Notes under the pieces: model-generated | Databases searched by the model: none | What the model saw: only the letters and a program-made list of their open reading frames with translations | Told to the model about the DNA's origin: nothing | Position numbers and translations under genes: made by a program | Part shown: piece after piece, positions 62,929-64,000 of the stretch | Layout of the letters: each line of letters begins with the position of its first letter | Position numbering within the stretch: the first letter of the stretch is position 1 | Source: Dehalobacter restrictus DSM 9455 | GTDB lineage: Bacteria > Bacillota > Desulfitobacteriia > Desulfitobacteriales > Syntrophobotulaceae | Length of the DNA: 64,000 nt | NCBI RefSeq assembly: GCF_000512895.1 | Contig: NZ_CP007033.1 | Location: forward strand, 1,599,001-1,663,000 | Reading direction: 5' to 3'

Positions 62929-63343
62929 CTTCTTCTACTGTTTCCACCTGTGTAGGATTATCCTGAGCTGCTGTCCCGGAAGCAACTTCCTGGACGACAG
63001 GCCCATATGCAGTAAACAACTTACTCGATTTATCTCTCATTGGTGCAGTATAACTTCTTTGGGTATTCAGGCAGTTTTTCGGGCATACCTGAACACAGAA
63101 ATTGCAAACAATACAGCGGGTACGATCGATTTCCCACTTTTTATCGGATTTACCGACCGCAATAGCTGTGGCCGGACATCTTTTAGAACAAATGCCGCAG
63201 AACGAGCAATTTTCTATCTTAGCCATCTCAATGCTGCCGCGCGTATTGGGATAAAACTCATTTTTGATGACCGGATACATCGCTGTAGCAGGTTTGCTGA
63301 ATAAACTTTTCATAATCGTTTTGTTAATTACATTAAAAGCCAT
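62921..63343 (-). CDS. 2[4Fe-4S] ferredoxin subunit of group 4 [NiFe] hydrogenase (EchF/HycF-like)
   Basis: 140 residues. Two clusters: CSFCGICSKRCP and CIVCNFCVQVCP, in the EchF/HycF/NuoI layout with an N-terminal extension (KSLFSKPATAMYP) and an acidic C-terminal tail (NPTQVETVEEDA). In group 4 membrane-bound hydrogenases this subunit relays electrons between ferredoxin and the small subunit. Located 10 bases after the large subunit gene. Confidence 0.9.
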   Translation of the reverse strand: MAFNVINKTIMKSLFSKPATAMYPVIKNEFYPNTRGSIEMAKIENCSFCGICSKRCPATAIAVGKSDKKWEIDRTRCIVCNFCVQVCPKNCLNTQRSYTAPMRDKSSKLFTAYGPVVQEVASGTAAQDNPTQVETVEEDA

Positions 63344-63353
63344 GCGTCTCTCC

Positions 63354-64000
63354 CTACCTTTCCGTACAGCTGATACAAGGATCGATGGTCAATGCCAGCA
63401 CCGGAACATCTGCAAGGTCTGCGCCTGGCAGTATTTTCAACAGCGTCGGGATATTCGCAAACGTTGGTGTTCTGACTCTGAACCTCTCCAAGTATTTTGT
63501 ACCGTTGCCTTTAGCGTAGTAGAAAGTCTGACCGCGGGGCTGCTCCATACGTGAAATATATTCTCCGCTCGGATTGCCTTTTATCTTCATATCCACCTCG
63601 CCGTCAGGTATTTTCTCAATACACTGGCGAATGAGATCCAGAGACTGGTATACTTCACGCACCCGAACCACGGTGCGGGCGTAGCAGTCGCCGTCTTTTT
63701 CGACGATTGGCTCAAAATTCAGATCACCGTAAGCGGCATAGCCTAAGGTACGCATATCCTGAACAACACCACTGCCTCTCAGGGTTGGACCAGCGGCACC
63801 CAGATCGATCGCTTCCTGATAAGTCACGACGCCTATGCCTCTGGTTCTCTTCTGAACGGAATAGTCCCGTACAAATACATCCGTCACCGTTTTGGCTTCC
63901 TCCGCGATGTCTTTGACAATAACCTTTATTCTATTCAATGTGTCGTTGTCAATATCCTTCCAGACCCCGCCAATTTTACATACACTAAATATAACCCTGC
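63354..64000 (-). CDS. Group 4 [NiFe] hydrogenase large subunit, 3' part (EchE-like)
   Basis: The frame runs off the right edge of the window (the apparent TTG start at 63938 is internal: upstream codons read CKIGGVWKDIDNDTLNRI). Downstream are RMEQPRGQTFYYAKGNG, RTPTFANIPTLLKILPG and the C-terminal nickel-binding motif DPCISCTER. The stop follows directly after that Arg, with no cleavable extension. Together with the ferredoxin gene and hyp genes this indicates an energy-converting, ferredoxin-linked hydrogenase; other subunits would lie beyond the window. Confidence 0.92.
   Translation of the reverse strand, partial: RVIFSVCKIGGVWKDIDNDTLNRIKVIVKDIAEEAKTVTDVFVRDYSVQKRTRGIGVVTYQEAIDLGAAGPTLRGSGVVQDMRTLGYAAYGDLNFEPIVEKDGDCYARTVVRVREVYQSLDLIRQCIEKIPDGEVDMKIKGNPSGEYISRMEQPRGQTFYYAKGNGTKYLERFRVRTPTFANIPTLLKILPGADLADVPVLALTIDPCISCTER

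Noticed and set aside
63354-63938. A complete 194-residue protein starting at TTG 63938
   Set aside because: The frame stays open to the window edge and the upstream codons continue the hydrogenase large subunit (CKIGGVWKDI).

Overview
The window looks like a low-to-mid GC, Gram-positive anaerobe of the Firmicutes, most plausibly a Desulfitobacteriaceae/Peptococcaceae relative such as Dehalobacter, Desulfitobacterium or Syntrophobotulus. The grounds are strong AGGAGG ribosome binding sites, TTGACA/TATAAT promoters, T-tract terminators, a cobalamin operon behind a riboswitch, rubrerythrin, a LutA/LutB-like pair, a group 4 [NiFe]-hydrogenase with its hyp genes, and many Clostridia-type DUF families. 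The genus is an inference; no rRNA is present. Where a start differs from the longest ORF it was chosen from the ribosome binding site.

Layout. 0-5 kb: two tandem DUF4474 genes, a DUF6765 gene, a TipA-like MerR regulator with its own operator, and rubrerythrin. 5-10 kb: MarR-controlled drug efflux pump, an IS200-type insertion sequence, a short-chain dehydrogenase and Hsp33. 10-17 kb: TetR/MMPL/secreted-partner export cluster, a DUF4405 membrane cytochrome-like protein and small secreted or unknown genes. 17-27.5 kb: one long minus-strand cobalamin operon (promoter, riboswitch, attenuator, cbiA, cobU, cobS, cobU-like, cobC, cbiB, a 677-bp gap with structured repeats, cobD, apgM-like, cobQ, cobO), covering corrin ring amidation, adenosylation and nucleotide-loop assembly. 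27.6-31.3 kb: ABC-2 exporter and an ABC-F protein. 31.3-33.6 kb: an accessory island bounded by 30-bp direct repeats of the ABC-F 3' end, holding a PIN/AbrB toxin-antitoxin pair, four long hairpins and a decayed Rhs/YD-repeat gene. 33.7-39.2 kb: ion channel, LutA/LutB-like pair, SPFH protein, AIM24 protein. 39.3-48 kb: a single 2,881-residue cyclic beta-1,2-glucan synthase-like protein. 48.3-59.4 kb: FtsK/SpoIIIE, a PHP phosphoesterase, tRNA-Trp, DoxX, an MGMT-like protein, DUF6323 and a DUF6179 gene broken by a 187-bp tandem duplication, zinc-ribbon protein, nitroreductase and an LTA-synthase-like sulfatase. 59.4-64 kb: hypE-D-C-B-A, a 2[4Fe-4S] ferredoxin subunit and the 3' part of the hydrogenase large subunit, which runs off the window.

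The least explained material is non-coding. (1) A dispersed family of structured repeats (about 4.86, 5.08, 21.73, 22.12, 27.18 and 48.02 kb): conserved inner hairpins with a GGA apex, in four cases enclosed by long outer arms whose sequence differs from copy to copy while the two arms of each copy stay complementary. (2) Four tandem hairpins at 32.35-32.89 kb with a shared inner stem and alternating outer stems, abutting the truncated Rhs gene. (3) The perfect 187-bp tandem duplication in the DUF6179 gene. No CRISPR array or prophage was seen.
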